Below are positions 27,222 to 36,221 of a stretch of DNA of 64,000 bases, piece by piece. The position numbers and the translations under genes were made by a program. Each line of letters begins with the position of its first letter. The first letter of the stretch is position 1. Source of the DNA: Cellulomonas flavigena DSM 20109 (GTDB lineage: Bacteria; Actinomycetota; Actinomycetes; Actinomycetales; Cellulomonadaceae); assembly GCF_000092865.1 (NCBI RefSeq), contig NC_014151.1, forward strand, positions 3,038,001-3,102,000. Reading direction: 5' to 3'. The notes beneath the pieces are model-generated. The model did not search any database. It was not told where the DNA came from and was given only the letters and a program-made list of their open reading frames with translations.

Positions 27222-27237
27222 ATGTTAACGATCACAT
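27222..27237. promoter_or_regulatory. Candidate LacI/AraR operator upstream of araB
   Basis: The 16-bp imperfect palindrome ATGTTAACGATCACAT has a central CG typical of LacI-family sites. It lies in the short gap between the regulator gene and araB and is markedly AT-richer than its surroundings. Confidence 0.6.
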
Positions 27238-27259
27238 GCTGCGGACGCCAGCTACCCGG

Positions 27260-28343
27260 TCACCCGTCGCGCACCGCACCCGGCGCACCCGACGAGCGAC
27301 GCACGACGATCTCCGGCGCGATCGTCGCCTGCGTCGGCTCACCGCCCGCGAGCGCGTCCACCACGGCCTGCACCGCGCGTCGCCCGAGCTCGTCGAAGTC
27401 CTGCCGCACGGTGGTCAACGGCGGCGTGTAGAACGCCGTGCCCGGCTCGTCGTCGAACCCCACCACCGCGACGTCCTCGGGCACCCGCACGCCCGCCTGC
27501 GCGAACGCCGCGAGCAGCCCGAGCGCGAGCTGGTCGTTGGCCGCGAACACCGCCGGCGGCAGCCCCTCGCGCACCAGCGCGACGCCCACCGCGTACCCGT
27601 CCGCAGCCGACCACCCCCCCGGCGCGGTGCTCCGGCACCGCGAGCCCCGCACCCTCCAGCGCGTCGCGCCAGCCGCGCAGGCGGTCGCGGGCGTCGTACC
27701 ACTCCTGCGGCCCGGCGACGTGCAGCACCGTCTCACGACCGGACGCGAGCAGGTGGTCGGTGGCGAGCCGACCGCCCGCCACCTGGTCCACCGCGACCGT
27801 CGGCAGGGCCACGCCCTCGCGGACCGACGACACCAGCACCACCGGCACGGGAACGTGCACGCCGCCGACCGCGTCGACCGTGCCGCTGCTGGGTGCGACC
27901 ACGACGACACCGTCGACACCCTGCGCGAGGAAGTGCTCGATCGCCGCCGTCACCTCGTCGCCGCTGAACGCGCGCAGCGTCGCGACGGAGACGTAGAACC
28001 CCGCGTCGCGCGCCGCCTGCTCGAACGCGACGAGCGTGCTCGTCGGGCCGAACAGCGCGGTCGCCGGCGTGATGACGCCGAGCGTGCCGGTGCGCCGCGT
28101 CACCAGCGCGCGCGCCGCGAGGTTGGGCCGGTAACCGAGCGTCGCGATGGCCTCGAGGACGCGCTCGCGCGTCGCCGGGCGCACGCTCGGGTGCTCGTTG
28201 AGGACGCGCGAGACCGTCTGGTGGCTGACGCCCGCGAGCGCGGCCACGTCGTTCATGGCGGGTGGCCGGCCCGCGCGGGAGCGCAGGGGGCGGCCCGACG
28301 CCGGCGCGACGGGCCCGGCGGGGGCCCGGGGATCGACGGGCAT
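27260..28343 (-). pseudogene. LacI-family arabinose regulator, frameshifted
   Basis: The N-terminal part reads as a normal LacI regulator: helix-turn-helix MNDVAALAGVSHQTVSRVLNEHPSVRP, then a sugar-binding domain up to PEHRAGG. The rest (SAADGYAVGVALVREGLPPAVFAANDQLALG to the end) continues in the next frame. The switch falls in a run of seven C (plus strand 27614-27620); removing one base restores an intact 360-residue protein. The start at 28343 lies 4 bp after proC. It is either a true mutation, a slippage switch, or a homopolymer miscall. It probably controls araBDA. Confidence 0.85.
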
Positions 28344-28347
28344 CGGG

Positions 28348-29172
28348 TCAGCTCGCGCCGAGCTCGCGCGAGCGCTCGGCGGCCGCACGGACACCCGCGA
28401 CCAGGCCGGCGCGCACGGCGTGCGCGTCGAGCGCCGCGACGCCCGCGACCGTCGTGCCACCGGGCGACGAGACGCGCTCACGCAGCACCGCCGGGTGGTC
28501 GCCCGTCCGCGCGACCATCGCGGCCGAGCCCTCGACGGTGGCCACCGCGAGCCGCGAGGCCAGGTCGCGTGGCAGGCCCAGCAGGACCCCGGCCTCGGCG
28601 AGCGCGTCGATCACGTAGAACACGTACGCCGGGCCGGAGCCGGACAGCGCGGTGACCGCGTCGAGGTGCTTCTCCGCGACGCGGACCACGAGGCCCGTCG
28701 CCGCGAGCACCCGCTCGACGAGCGCGAGGTGCTCGTCACCCGCGGCGGCACCCGGCGCGATGCCGCTGGCGCCCTTGCCGATCAGCGCGGGCGTGTTCGG
28801 CATGACCCGCACCACCGGTGTGCCGGCGGGCAGCGCGTCCTCGTAGACGCGCAGGGGCACGCCCGCGGCGACGCTGACGACGAGCGCGCCGTCCCGCAGC
28901 ACGGGCGCGAGCTCCGCGAGCGCCGCCGGCACGACGTCCGGCTTCACGGCCAGCAGCACGACGTCGGCGGAGGCGACCGCGTCCCGGTTGCCCGCGACGC
29001 GCACGTCGTGCTCCCGCGCGAGCGCATCGGCCTTGGACGCGTCCTGGTCGGCCACCGTCACCCGGTCCCCCGGCCACCCGCCCGCGCGCAGCGCCGCCAC
29101 GAGCGTGCCGCCCATGACGCCGCCGCCGAGCACCGCCACCGCGGGCGTGACCCCCGTGTCCTGCGTCCCCAT
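28348..29172 (-). CDS. proC: Pyrroline-5-carboxylate reductase
   Basis: This 274-residue ProC makes L-proline from pyrroline-5-carboxylate with NAD(P)H. The Rossmann motif is VAVLGGGVMGGTL. Other family blocks are VLLAVKPDVV, VVRVMPNTPALIGKGASG, ALSGSGPAYVFYVIDAL and the C-terminal RVSSPGGTTVAG. GGAGG lies 4 nt before the ATG at 29172, and a TACGCT -10 lies about 45 nt further upstream. The regulator gene follows after 4 bp, so they may be co-transcribed. Confidence 0.95.
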   Translation of the reverse strand: MGTQDTGVTPAVAVLGGGVMGGTLVAALRAGGWPGDRVTVADQDASKADALAREHDVRVAGNRDAVASADVVLLAVKPDVVPAALAELAPVLRDGALVVSVAAGVPLRVYEDALPAGTPVVRVMPNTPALIGKGASGIAPGAAAGDEHLALVERVLAATGLVVRVAEKHLDAVTALSGSGPAYVFYVIDALAEAGVLLGLPRDLASRLAVATVEGSAAMVARTGDHPAVLRERVSSPGGTTVAGVAALDAHAVRAGLVAGVRAAAERSRELGAS

Positions 29173-29253
29173 CGACCCTCCGTGCGTCTCGCGGCCGCGG
29201 TCCACGACCACCCCGAGCGTACTGGCCACCTCCCGTCCCCCTGCCGCCGCGTA

Positions 29254-30801
29254 TCAGGGCAGGAGCAGCAGGCCGTCGGTGAGCAGGCCGCGGACCGTCG
29301 GGAGGACGTCGGCGGCCACGTCCCCGGCCGGGACGTCGAGCAGCGCGCCCAGTGCACCCACGATCTGCCCCGCCGTGAGCTCGCCGTCGCACGCACCCAC
29401 GAACGCCGCGAGCGCCGTGCCGGCCTGCACCGCACGTCCGAACCCCCCGCCCTGGCGCAGCAGCACGACGCGCGGGTCGGCCGCGCCGGGCTGCAGGTAG
29501 CGCTCCTCGGTGACGTCGGGCGCGACCGTGAGGCGCAGGTCGGCCAGGGCGTCGTCGGGGAGCGCCGTCACCGCGTCGTGCGCTGCGAGACCTGCCGCGA
29601 GCACGGGACCCAGCGGCTGGCGGACCGGCCCGGTCTGCTGCTCCAGGCGCCGCAGCGTCGGGCGGCCCGTGACGGGCCTGCGCAGCGTGACGACGCCGAA
29701 GCCGACGGACGCGACGTCGCGGGACGCCAGGTCGTCGAGCCACGCGCCGTACCGCGCGTGCCAGGTCGCGCGGTCGGCGGGCGTGGTGCCGCCGTCGCGG
29801 ATCCACGTCTCGGCGTACTGCGCGGGGTCCTGCTGGTCACGCAGCACGACCCACGCGTCGAGGCCGGACGCGTCGACCCACGCACCGATGCGCTCGTGCC
29901 ACTCCTCGCCGTCGCGCACCTCCCAGTTGGCCAGCAGCTGCGCGACGCCGCCCGGCGCGAGGACGTCGCCGACGCCCGTCACGAGGTCGCGCACGAGGTC
30001 GTCGCCGGACCGGCCGCCGTCGCGGTAGTCGTACGCGGGCACGTCCGCGCCGCGCGGCGTGATGACGAACGGTGGGTTGCTGACGACCAGGTCGAACGTC
30101 TCGCCCGCGACGGGCTCGAGCATCGACCCCTCGCGCAGGCTCACGCGGTCCGGGCCCAGGCCCGCGAGCGCCGTGGTGAACCGCGCGAACGCCAGCGCGC
30201 GCGGCGACAGGTCCGTGGCGACGACGTGCGCCGCGTGCCGGCTCGCGTGCAGGGCCTGCACGCCGCAGCCGGTGCCGAGGTCGAGGACCCGCTCGCGCGG
30301 GTCGCGGACCGTGGCCTGCGCGAGCGTCAGCGAGGCGCCGCCGACGCCGAGCACGTGGTCCGTGCGCAGCGCGGCACCGGTCACGAGCTCACCGAGGTCG
30401 GAGGCGATCCACCAGGCGGCCTCACCGGCACCGTCGGTCGCGGCGTAGGGGCGCAGGTCCACGACGGCCCGCACGTCGCCAACCGGGGTGCCGTCGACGA
30501 GGCCGAGCCGCCGGGCGCCCTCGACGCCCGTGCGCGGCAGGGCCGCAGCCAGCGCGGCGGCGCTCACGGGCTCCCCGAGCAGGAACGCGCGTGCGAGCAC
30601 CGCCGCGGGGTCGCCGCCGGCCGCGGTCCCCGGGGCCGTGGCCCGCAGTGCCGGCAGTGCCTCGCCGCGGCCCAGCGCCCCGACTGCGACCTCACCGAGC
30701 AGGTCGTCGACGTGCTCGACGCCGTACGCGGCGGCGGCGAGGTCGGCGCGCAGGGCGTCGACGAGCTCGGGGACGACGACGGGGGCCGGGGGCGTGCTCA
30801 C
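29254..30801 (-). CDS. SAM-dependent methyltransferase (HemK/RsmC-like)
   Basis: This 515-residue protein has an N-terminal accessory domain (about 1-145), a central class I methyltransferase domain and a C-terminal winged-helix-like part. The SAM site is VLDLGTGCGVQALHA and the catalytic NPPF tetrapeptide is VVSNPPFVITPR, which indicates methylation of an amide or exocyclic amine (protein Gln, rRNA or DNA adenine). The architecture matches an actinobacterial methyltransferase family of unknown target. The GTG start at 30801 fits the neighbours. Confidence 0.85.
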   Translation of the reverse strand: MSTPPAPVVVPELVDALRADLAAAAYGVEHVDDLLGEVAVGALGRGEALPALRATAPGTAAGGDPAAVLARAFLLGEPVSAAALAAALPRTGVEGARRLGLVDGTPVGDVRAVVDLRPYAATDGAGEAAWWIASDLGELVTGAALRTDHVLGVGGASLTLAQATVRDPRERVLDLGTGCGVQALHASRHAAHVVATDLSPRALAFARFTTALAGLGPDRVSLREGSMLEPVAGETFDLVVSNPPFVITPRGADVPAYDYRDGGRSGDDLVRDLVTGVGDVLAPGGVAQLLANWEVRDGEEWHERIGAWVDASGLDAWVVLRDQQDPAQYAETWIRDGGTTPADRATWHARYGAWLDDLASRDVASVGFGVVTLRRPVTGRPTLRRLEQQTGPVRQPLGPVLAAGLAAHDAVTALPDDALADLRLTVAPDVTEERYLQPGAADPRVVLLRQGGGFGRAVQAGTALAAFVGACDGELTAGQIVGALGALLDVPAGDVAADVLPTVRGLLTDGLLLLP

Positions 30802-30862
30802 GGACCCATCGTCGCAGGCGGGAGCGGGGACGAGCGTCGACGGGCCGGGCGACGCGGGTGCG

Positions 30863-31561
30863 TCAGGGCTCGGGCAGGTGCAGGTCGACGACGAGCGGGC
30901 GGTGGTCGCTCGCGACGCCCACGGCCGCCTCGTCGGGCACCCGCGCACCGAGCACGGGCAGCCGCTCGTCGACCAGCACCGCGTCGATCCGCACGCGCGG
31001 CACGTCCGCGGGGAACGTCGGCAGGTCCGCCTCGGCGACGCTCGCGGCGTCCTGCAGTCCACCGGCGGCGTCCCGCAGCGCGAGCCACGACGACCCGCCG
31101 GGGCGCTCGTTGAGGTCGCCCGCGACCACGACCGGACCGTCGTCGCCGTGCAGCAGGTGCCGCCTCACGAGCTGGACGTGCCTGCTGCGCTCGGCGGCCC
31201 GCAACCCCAGGTGCACGACGACCACGCGCACGCCGTCGACGAGGGCCGTCGAGACGCCGCGGCGCGTCAGGCCCAGGCGCCACGGCAGCCGGATCCCGGC
31301 AGCGCCGCGCACGCTGCGGTGCGGCACGACGAGGAGCGCCGTCGTGCGCGCTCCCCCGCCGCCGACCGCGACCCGCATGCCGGTGCGGGCGGCGAAGCGC
31401 CGCAGCCGCGCGCGGCCCGTCGGACCCCGGGGCGGCTCCTGGACCGCGAGCACGTCAGGGCGCGCGGCGCGGACGACGTCGACGAGCGCGTCGACCTCCT
31501 CCCGCAGGCCCCGGAGGTTGTAGGTCATCACCCGCAGGGTGCCGACGTCGCGCGCGCTCAA
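30863..31561 (-). CDS. Endonuclease/exonuclease/phosphatase family protein
   Basis: This 232-residue EEP-fold metal-dependent hydrolase has VMTYNLRGL, VLAVQEPP (metal Glu), VVVAGDLNERPG and the C-terminal SDHRPLVVDL. The substrate could be nucleic acid, phosphoinositide-like lipid or another phosphodiester. A TTG at 31561 is chosen because GGAGG lies 6 nt upstream. An ATG at 31528 would have no ribosome binding site. A TACGCT -10 lies at 31602-31597 on the minus strand. Confidence 0.85.
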   Translation of the reverse strand: MSARDVGTLRVMTYNLRGLREEVDALVDVVRAARPDVLAVQEPPRGPTGRARLRRFAARTGMRVAVGGGGARTTALLVVPHRSVRGAAGIRLPWRLGLTRRGVSTALVDGVRVVVVHLGLRAAERSRHVQLVRRHLLHGDDGPVVVAGDLNERPGGSSWLALRDAAGGLQDAASVAEADLPTFPADVPRVRIDAVLVDERLPVLGARVPDEAAVGVASDHRPLVVDLHLPEP

Positions 31562-31792
31562 GCCAGACCTCCGTGTCGACCCCCGGGCTGGGCGTGAGCG
31601 TACCGACCCCACGGGCCGACGTCACGGTCCGCATCGTGGGACGGGCGCGTCGCGGGACCGGGCCCGCTCGGCTCCTCGCAGCGCATCGGCGCACCGGGCC
31701 CGGTCTCGCGTGGCCCTCGTCCCGACGGGTGGACGCAGGGTCCCGGAATGTACGGTGGCCCGGACCCGGACCCGCACGACGAGAGGACCCCG
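31562..31792. promoter_or_regulatory. Divergent promoter spacer, EEP gene/lipoprotein gene
   Basis: This 231-bp gap holds a minus-strand TACGCT (31602-31597) for the EEP gene and a plus-strand TACGGT (31751-31756) for the lipoprotein gene. Each gives a leader of about 30 nt with a ribosome binding site. Confidence 0.45.
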
Positions 31793-32506
31793 GTGGAGCA
31801 CACGTCCCGCCCGTCCCCGACCGCCCCGCCGCTCCCCCGCCGTCGCGGAGGGTCGGCAGCGCGCGCGGCCGTGCTCGTGCTGCTGCTCGCGGCGTGCACG
31901 GGCGGCGCGGACGACCCGGACCGCCCGGACGGCCCGGTCGCGTCGCCGGGCGCCGCGACCTCCGACGCGGCCACGCCCGCGGCGCCGGCTGCGAGCCCGC
32001 TGCCCCCGGTCGAGGGCGGCGCGTCGGCCGAGTGCCTCGCCGGGACCTGGCAGCTCGACCTCGCGGCGATGCAGCAGGGCCTGCAGGCGGCGGCCGGTGC
32101 GGGCGCCGAGGTCGTCGTGGACGGCACCACGACGTACGAGTTCGCCGACGGCGGCGTGCTCCGCGTCGAGGTCGACTCGACGTCCGGCGTGACGTTGACC
32201 GCGGGTGACGAGCGGCTCACGTCGTCGTCCCGGTCGACCGGCACGCTGACGGGCACGTGGTCGCTCGACGGCGACCAGCTCGTGGTGTCCGACGTCGACA
32301 CCTCGGACCTCGACGTGACGACGACGGCGACGACCGACGACGAGGACGTCGACGTCCCGCCCGGCAGTGCCGAGGACACGATCGGCGTCCTGCCGCCCAC
32401 GCTCGCCACGGTCGGCTGCAGCGCGGACCGGGCCTCGCTCGTCTCCACGCTCGTCACCGACGAGGAGGGCGAGTCCGTCATCCTCGTCCACCCCCTCCAC
32501 CGCTGA
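31793..32506 (+). CDS. Lipoprotein with lipocalin-like repeats
   Basis: This 237-residue lipoprotein starts with a Pro/Arg-rich n-region. The hydrophobic core ends VLVLLLAAC, with Cys35 as the lipidation site, and a disordered Ala/Pro/Asp linker follows. Two GTW segments (LAGTWQLDL and TGTWSLDGDQLVVSD) suggest a lipocalin-like barrel. Conserved Cys residues in AECLAG and VGCSADR may form a disulfide. The GTG at 31793 has GAGAGG upstream. Its role is unknown; it is probably anchored outside the membrane. Confidence 0.75.
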   Translation: MEHTSRPSPTAPPLPRRRGGSAARAAVLVLLLAACTGGADDPDRPDGPVASPGAATSDAATPAAPAASPLPPVEGGASAECLAGTWQLDLAAMQQGLQAAAGAGAEVVVDGTTTYEFADGGVLRVEVDSTSGVTLTAGDERLTSSSRSTGTLTGTWSLDGDQLVVSDVDTSDLDVTTTATTDDEDVDVPPGSAEDTIGVLPPTLATVGCSADRASLVSTLVTDEEGESVILVHPLHR

Positions 32507-32536
32507 CCCACCCCCACCCCCCGGTCCGCGACACGC

Positions 32537-32690
32537 CGATCCAGCCCCACCCGCAGGCCGCGAGAGGTCGGTCTCGCCCATCGTCCCGCCGTGAGACAGC
32601 GATCCAGGACGGGGCCGGATCGACGGCTCACCCGGGGTGGGGACGACGACGGGGCCGGATCGGCCTCTCGTGAGAGGTCGATCCAGCCCC
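32537..32690. repeat. Intergenic palindromic repeat cluster (GGGGCYGGATCG family)
   Basis: Five copies of the core GGGGCYGGATCG lie in 154 bp: minus-strand copies at 32537-32548, about 32598-32610 (diverged) and 32679-32690, and plus-strand copies at 32611-32622 and 32651-32662. The last two form a near-perfect 20-bp stem around 32670/32671. The copy at 32611-32629 (GGGGCCGGATCGACGGCTC) is identical to the repeat inside the amidase gene 23 kb away. It lies between convergent genes and may also terminate transcription. Confidence 0.75.
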
Positions 32691-32707
32691 GTTCGTGCCG
32701 GCCGGCG

Positions 32708-34999
32708 TCAGCCGACGAGCTGGACCTCGTGCTCCAGGCGACCCTCGCGGTCGACCTTCGCCGCCCGCAGGCGCGAGGCGATCACCGCGCCGAACGCGAT
32801 CGCCGTGGCGACCACCGCGATCGACAGGCGCACCACGTGGTTGGCGTCGTCACCGACGGACACCACGACGACGGCCGGCGCGATGAGCACCGACACCAGG
32901 TTCATCACCTTGATGAGCGGGTTGATCGCCGGGCCGGCGGTGTCCTTGAACGGGTCGCCGACGGTGTCGCCGATGACGGCCGCCGCGTGCGCGGGCGAGC
33001 CCTTCCCGCCGTAGTTGCCGTCCTCGATGATCTTCTTCGCGTTGTCCCACGTGCCGCCGGAGTTGGCCAGGAACACCGCCATGAGGACACCCGCACCGAT
33101 GGCACCGGCGAGGAACCCGGCGAGCGGGCCGACACCGAGGCCGAACCCGACCGCGATGGGCGCGAAGGCGGCGAGGAGCCCGGGGGTCGCGAGCTCACGC
33201 AGGGAGTCGCGCGTGCAGATGTCGACGACCTTGCCGTACTCGGGCCGCACCTCGCCCGTCATGATCCCCGGGTGGTCGCGGAACTGACGCCGCACCTCGA
33301 ACACGATGGCGCCCGCGGCGCGCGTCACGGCGTCGACGGCCAGGCCCGAGAACAGGAACACCGTCGCCCCGCCGAGGATCACGCCGACGAGCGTGACCGG
33401 GCTGATGATGTCGTACGACAGCATCGCGGCGACGAGGTCGTCACCGATCTCGCCGGTGACGCCCTCGAGCGCGGTGCGCACCGCGTCGGCGTACGAGCCG
33501 AACAGCGCGGTCGCGGCGAGGACGGCCGTCGCGATGGCGATGCCCTTGGTGACGGCCTTCGTGGTGTTGCCGACCGCGTCGAGGTCCGTGAGGATCTGCG
33601 CGCCCTCGGGCGTCACGTCACCCGACATCTCCGCGATGCCCTGCGCGTTGTCGCTGACGGGCCCGAACGTGTCCATCGCGACGATGACGCCGACGGTGGT
33701 GAGCAGGCCGCAGCCCGCGAGCGCGATGAGGAACAGGGCGAGCGGCACCGAGCCCCCGGCGACGAGGAACACGCCGCAGATGGCGGCCGCGATGATGCCC
33801 GCGGTGTACACGGCCGACTCGAAGCCCACGCCGATGCCCGACAGCACGACCGTGGCCGCACCCGTGAGCGTGGTGCGCGCGACGTGCAGCGTGGGCTTGC
33901 TCGTCGTGCCCGTGAAGTAGCCGGTCACCCACAGGATGACGCCTGCCAGGACGACCCCGATGAGCACCGCGACCGACGCCACCAGCCGGGGGTCGCCGCC
34001 GTGGTCCTGGAGGCCGGCGGTGCCGCCGGTGAGCGAGTCGAACGTCGACGGCAGGTACGCGTACGCCGCGATCGTCGCGAGGACGACACCCACGAGCGCC
34101 GACACGTAGAAGCCGCGGTTGATCGCCGCCAGCCCGCTCTCGGTGCCGCGCACCCGGGTGATCGCGACGCCGAGCGCCGCGACGAGCGCACCGACCGCCG
34201 TGACGATGAGGGGGAAGACCATGCCCTCCTCGCCGAAGGCCGCGCGGCCCAGGATGAGCGCGGCGACGAGCGTCACGGCGTACGACTCGAACAGGTCGGC
34301 GGCCATGCCCGCGCAGTCGCCGACGTTGTCGCCGACGTTGTCCGCGATGGTCGCGGCGTTGCGCGGGTCGTCCTCGGGGATGTTCTGCTCGACCTTCCCC
34401 ACGAGGTCCGCGCCCACGTCGGCGGCCTTGGTGAAGATGCCGCCGCCGACGCGCATGAACATCGCGAGCAGCGCCGCGCCGAAGCCGAAGCCCTCGAGCA
34501 CCGCCGGTGCCTCGCCGCGGTAGAGCAGGACGACGAGCGCCGCGCCTACCAGGCCGAGGCCGACGACGGCCATGCCGACGACGCCGCCGGTGCGGAACGC
34601 GATGCGCGCACCCTCGGCCCGGCCGTCGGGCCCGTCGGCGGCCGCCGCGACACGCACGTTCGCGCGCGTCGCCAGCCACATGCCGAGGAACCCGATCGCG
34701 GCGGAGAACCCGGCGCCCACGAGGAAGAAGATCGAGCGCCCGAGCTTGACCCCGCTGTCCCCCGGCAGCAGGAACAGCAGGGCGCAGACGACGGCCGCGA
34801 ACAGCGCGAGCGTGCGGAACTGACGACTCAGGTACGCCGAGGCGCCTTCCTGGACGGCCTGGGCGATCTGTTGCATCGAGGCCGTGCCCTCACCGGCCGC
34901 CAGGACCTGGCGACGGAGCACGGCGGCGACCACGAGGGCCGCCAGTCCGATCACGGCGATGGCCGTGACGATCGTGATGCTCGTGGCACCGAGCTGCAT
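32708..34999 (-). CDS. hppA: K+-independent membrane proton-pumping pyrophosphatase
   Basis: This 763-residue polytopic membrane enzyme hydrolyses pyrophosphate and pumps protons. The substrate site is visible in GGGIFTKAADVGADLVGKVEQ, EDDPRNAATIADNVGDNVGD and the C-terminal GDTVGDPFKDTAGPA. The segment GNTTKA carries Lys where K+-dependent enzymes have Ala, which marks the K+-independent H+-pumping group. GAGGAGG lies just before the ATG at 34999. A TAGACT -10 lies at 35082-35077 on the minus strand. It probably recovers energy from biosynthetic pyrophosphate. Confidence 0.96.
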   Translation of the reverse strand: MQLGATSITIVTAIAVIGLAALVVAAVLRRQVLAAGEGTASMQQIAQAVQEGASAYLSRQFRTLALFAAVVCALLFLLPGDSGVKLGRSIFFLVGAGFSAAIGFLGMWLATRANVRVAAAADGPDGRAEGARIAFRTGGVVGMAVVGLGLVGAALVVLLYRGEAPAVLEGFGFGAALLAMFMRVGGGIFTKAADVGADLVGKVEQNIPEDDPRNAATIADNVGDNVGDCAGMAADLFESYAVTLVAALILGRAAFGEEGMVFPLIVTAVGALVAALGVAITRVRGTESGLAAINRGFYVSALVGVVLATIAAYAYLPSTFDSLTGGTAGLQDHGGDPRLVASVAVLIGVVLAGVILWVTGYFTGTTSKPTLHVARTTLTGAATVVLSGIGVGFESAVYTAGIIAAAICGVFLVAGGSVPLALFLIALAGCGLLTTVGVIVAMDTFGPVSDNAQGIAEMSGDVTPEGAQILTDLDAVGNTTKAVTKGIAIATAVLAATALFGSYADAVRTALEGVTGEIGDDLVAAMLSYDIISPVTLVGVILGGATVFLFSGLAVDAVTRAAGAIVFEVRRQFRDHPGIMTGEVRPEYGKVVDICTRDSLRELATPGLLAAFAPIAVGFGLGVGPLAGFLAGAIGAGVLMAVFLANSGGTWDNAKKIIEDGNYGGKGSPAHAAAVIGDTVGDPFKDTAGPAINPLIKVMNLVSVLIAPAVVVVSVGDDANHVVRLSIAVVATAIAFGAVIASRLRAAKVDREGRLEHEVQLVG

Positions 35000-35143
35000 G
35001 CATCCTCCTCGACACACACGGCGCGAACCCCCTGTACGCGCCCCGCCGCGCGGCCTCGTTGCCGTCGGACCGGGCGAGTCTAGCGGGGGGTGTGACGCAG
35101 GTCGCACCCGACCAGCACTCGGGCGCCACGGGCGCGTCGGACG

Positions 35144-35479
35144 TCAGCCCGCGAGCGCGGCGTCCAGCGTCTCGTGGATCGTGAACACCTCGGTGAGGCC
35201 GGTGATCCGGAAGACCTTCAGCAGCCGCTCGGAGTCGACCACGAGGTCGAGGCGCCCACCCGCCAGGCGCACCCGCTTGAGCGTGCCCACGAGCAGGCCG
35301 AGCCCCGTGGAGTCCATGAACGTCACGCCCGTGAGGTCGACGAGCAGGTCGGTGCGTCCCGCGGCGAGCAGGTGGGCGACGCGCTCGCGCAGGCGGTCGG
35401 CCGACGCCACGTCGATCTCGCCGCCGACGTGCACGACCGTGCGCGCACCGACGTCCTCGGTGGTCACCCGCACCTCCAT
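35144..35479 (-). CDS. STAS-domain anti-sigma factor antagonist
   Basis: This 111-residue STAS protein has the phosphorylation loop DLTGVTFMDSTGLGLLVG, whose Ser is the expected target of an anti-sigma kinase, as in SpoIIAA/RsbV. It would release a sigma factor when unphosphorylated. GGGAGG lies 7 nt before the ATG at 35479. No cognate kinase gene is in the window. It is divergent from the first SigE-family sigma gene, which may or may not be a partner. Confidence 0.88.
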   Translation of the reverse strand: MEVRVTTEDVGARTVVHVGGEIDVASADRLRERVAHLLAAGRTDLLVDLTGVTFMDSTGLGLLVGTLKRVRLAGGRLDLVVDSERLLKVFRITGLTEVFTIHETLDAALAG

Positions 35480-35572
35480 GCCAGGGCCTCCCCGTGTGCC
35501 GTCGCGTCGTGTGCATTCAAGCACCCGCGGCCCGCGGCCGCCGTCCGTGCGGACGGATGCGCCCGTCCACCC

Positions 35573-35597
35573 CAACCTTTTCGGCCCGTCGTCCGTC
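35573..35597 (+). promoter_or_regulatory. ECF-type promoter for sigma gene 1
   Basis: CAACC (35573-35577), 16 bp, CGTC (35594-35597). The same CAAC-N16-CGTC arrangement precedes the second sigma gene, suggesting a common, possibly autoregulatory, ECF promoter. The predicted start site lies before the GTG at 35649. Confidence 0.55.
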
Positions 35598-35648
35598 ACC
35601 ATGTGCATGAGACCCGCCGCGGGCGCCGCCGGCCCCGACGGGAGCACC

Positions 35649-36221
35649 GTGACCACCTGGCAGGACGCGCTGGACGAGCTCGTCCGCACGCGCGGCCGCG
35701 CCCTCGTGGGCTACGCCTACCTGCTGACGGGCGACAGCCGCGAGGCCGAGGACCTCGTGCAGGACGCCCTCGTGCGGACCTTCACGCGCGGCCGCGGCAC
35801 GCGTGAGGTCGCGTCGGCCGAGGCGTACGTGCGGCGCACGATCCTCACGACGTACGTGGACGGGTTCCGGCGCCGCAAGCGCTGGGCGTCCATCCGGCAC
35901 CTGACGGCCGTGCCCGAGCCGACACCGCCCGACGGACCGCACGCCGGACCCGAACCCGTCGTCACGACGCGCGTCGCGGTGCAGCAGGCGCTCGCGCTGC
36001 TCCCCCCGCGCGAGCGCGCCTGCATCGTCCTGCGGCACTTCGAGGACATGACGGTGGCCCAGGTCGCCGACGCCCTGTCCCTGTCCGTCGGCACCGTCAA
36101 GCGGTACCTGTCGGACGCCACCCGCACGCTCGAGCAGCACCTCGGCGACCTCGCCGGCGCCGACGACGAGCCTGCCCACGTCACCGACGAGGTCCTCGTC
36201 ACCGTCCGGAGGGCCCGATGA
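35649..36221 (+). CDS. SigE-family ECF sigma factor (module 1)
   Basis: This 190-residue sigma-70 family protein has region 2 LVGYAYLLTGDSREAEDLVQDALVRTFTR, a linker, and region 4 LPPRERACIVLRHFEDMTVAQVADALSLSVGTVKRYLSDA. It lacks regions 1 and 3, as in ECF factors. GTG 35649 is chosen because GGGAG precedes it and the ECF-type promoter would start transcription just upstream. ATGs at 35601 and 35607 lie too close to that promoter. The stop overlaps the next gene by ATGA. Confidence 0.9.
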   Translation: MTTWQDALDELVRTRGRALVGYAYLLTGDSREAEDLVQDALVRTFTRGRGTREVASAEAYVRRTILTTYVDGFRRRKRWASIRHLTAVPEPTPPDGPHAGPEPVVTTRVAVQQALALLPPRERACIVLRHFEDMTVAQVADALSLSVGTVKRYLSDATRTLEQHLGDLAGADDEPAHVTDEVLVTVRRAR

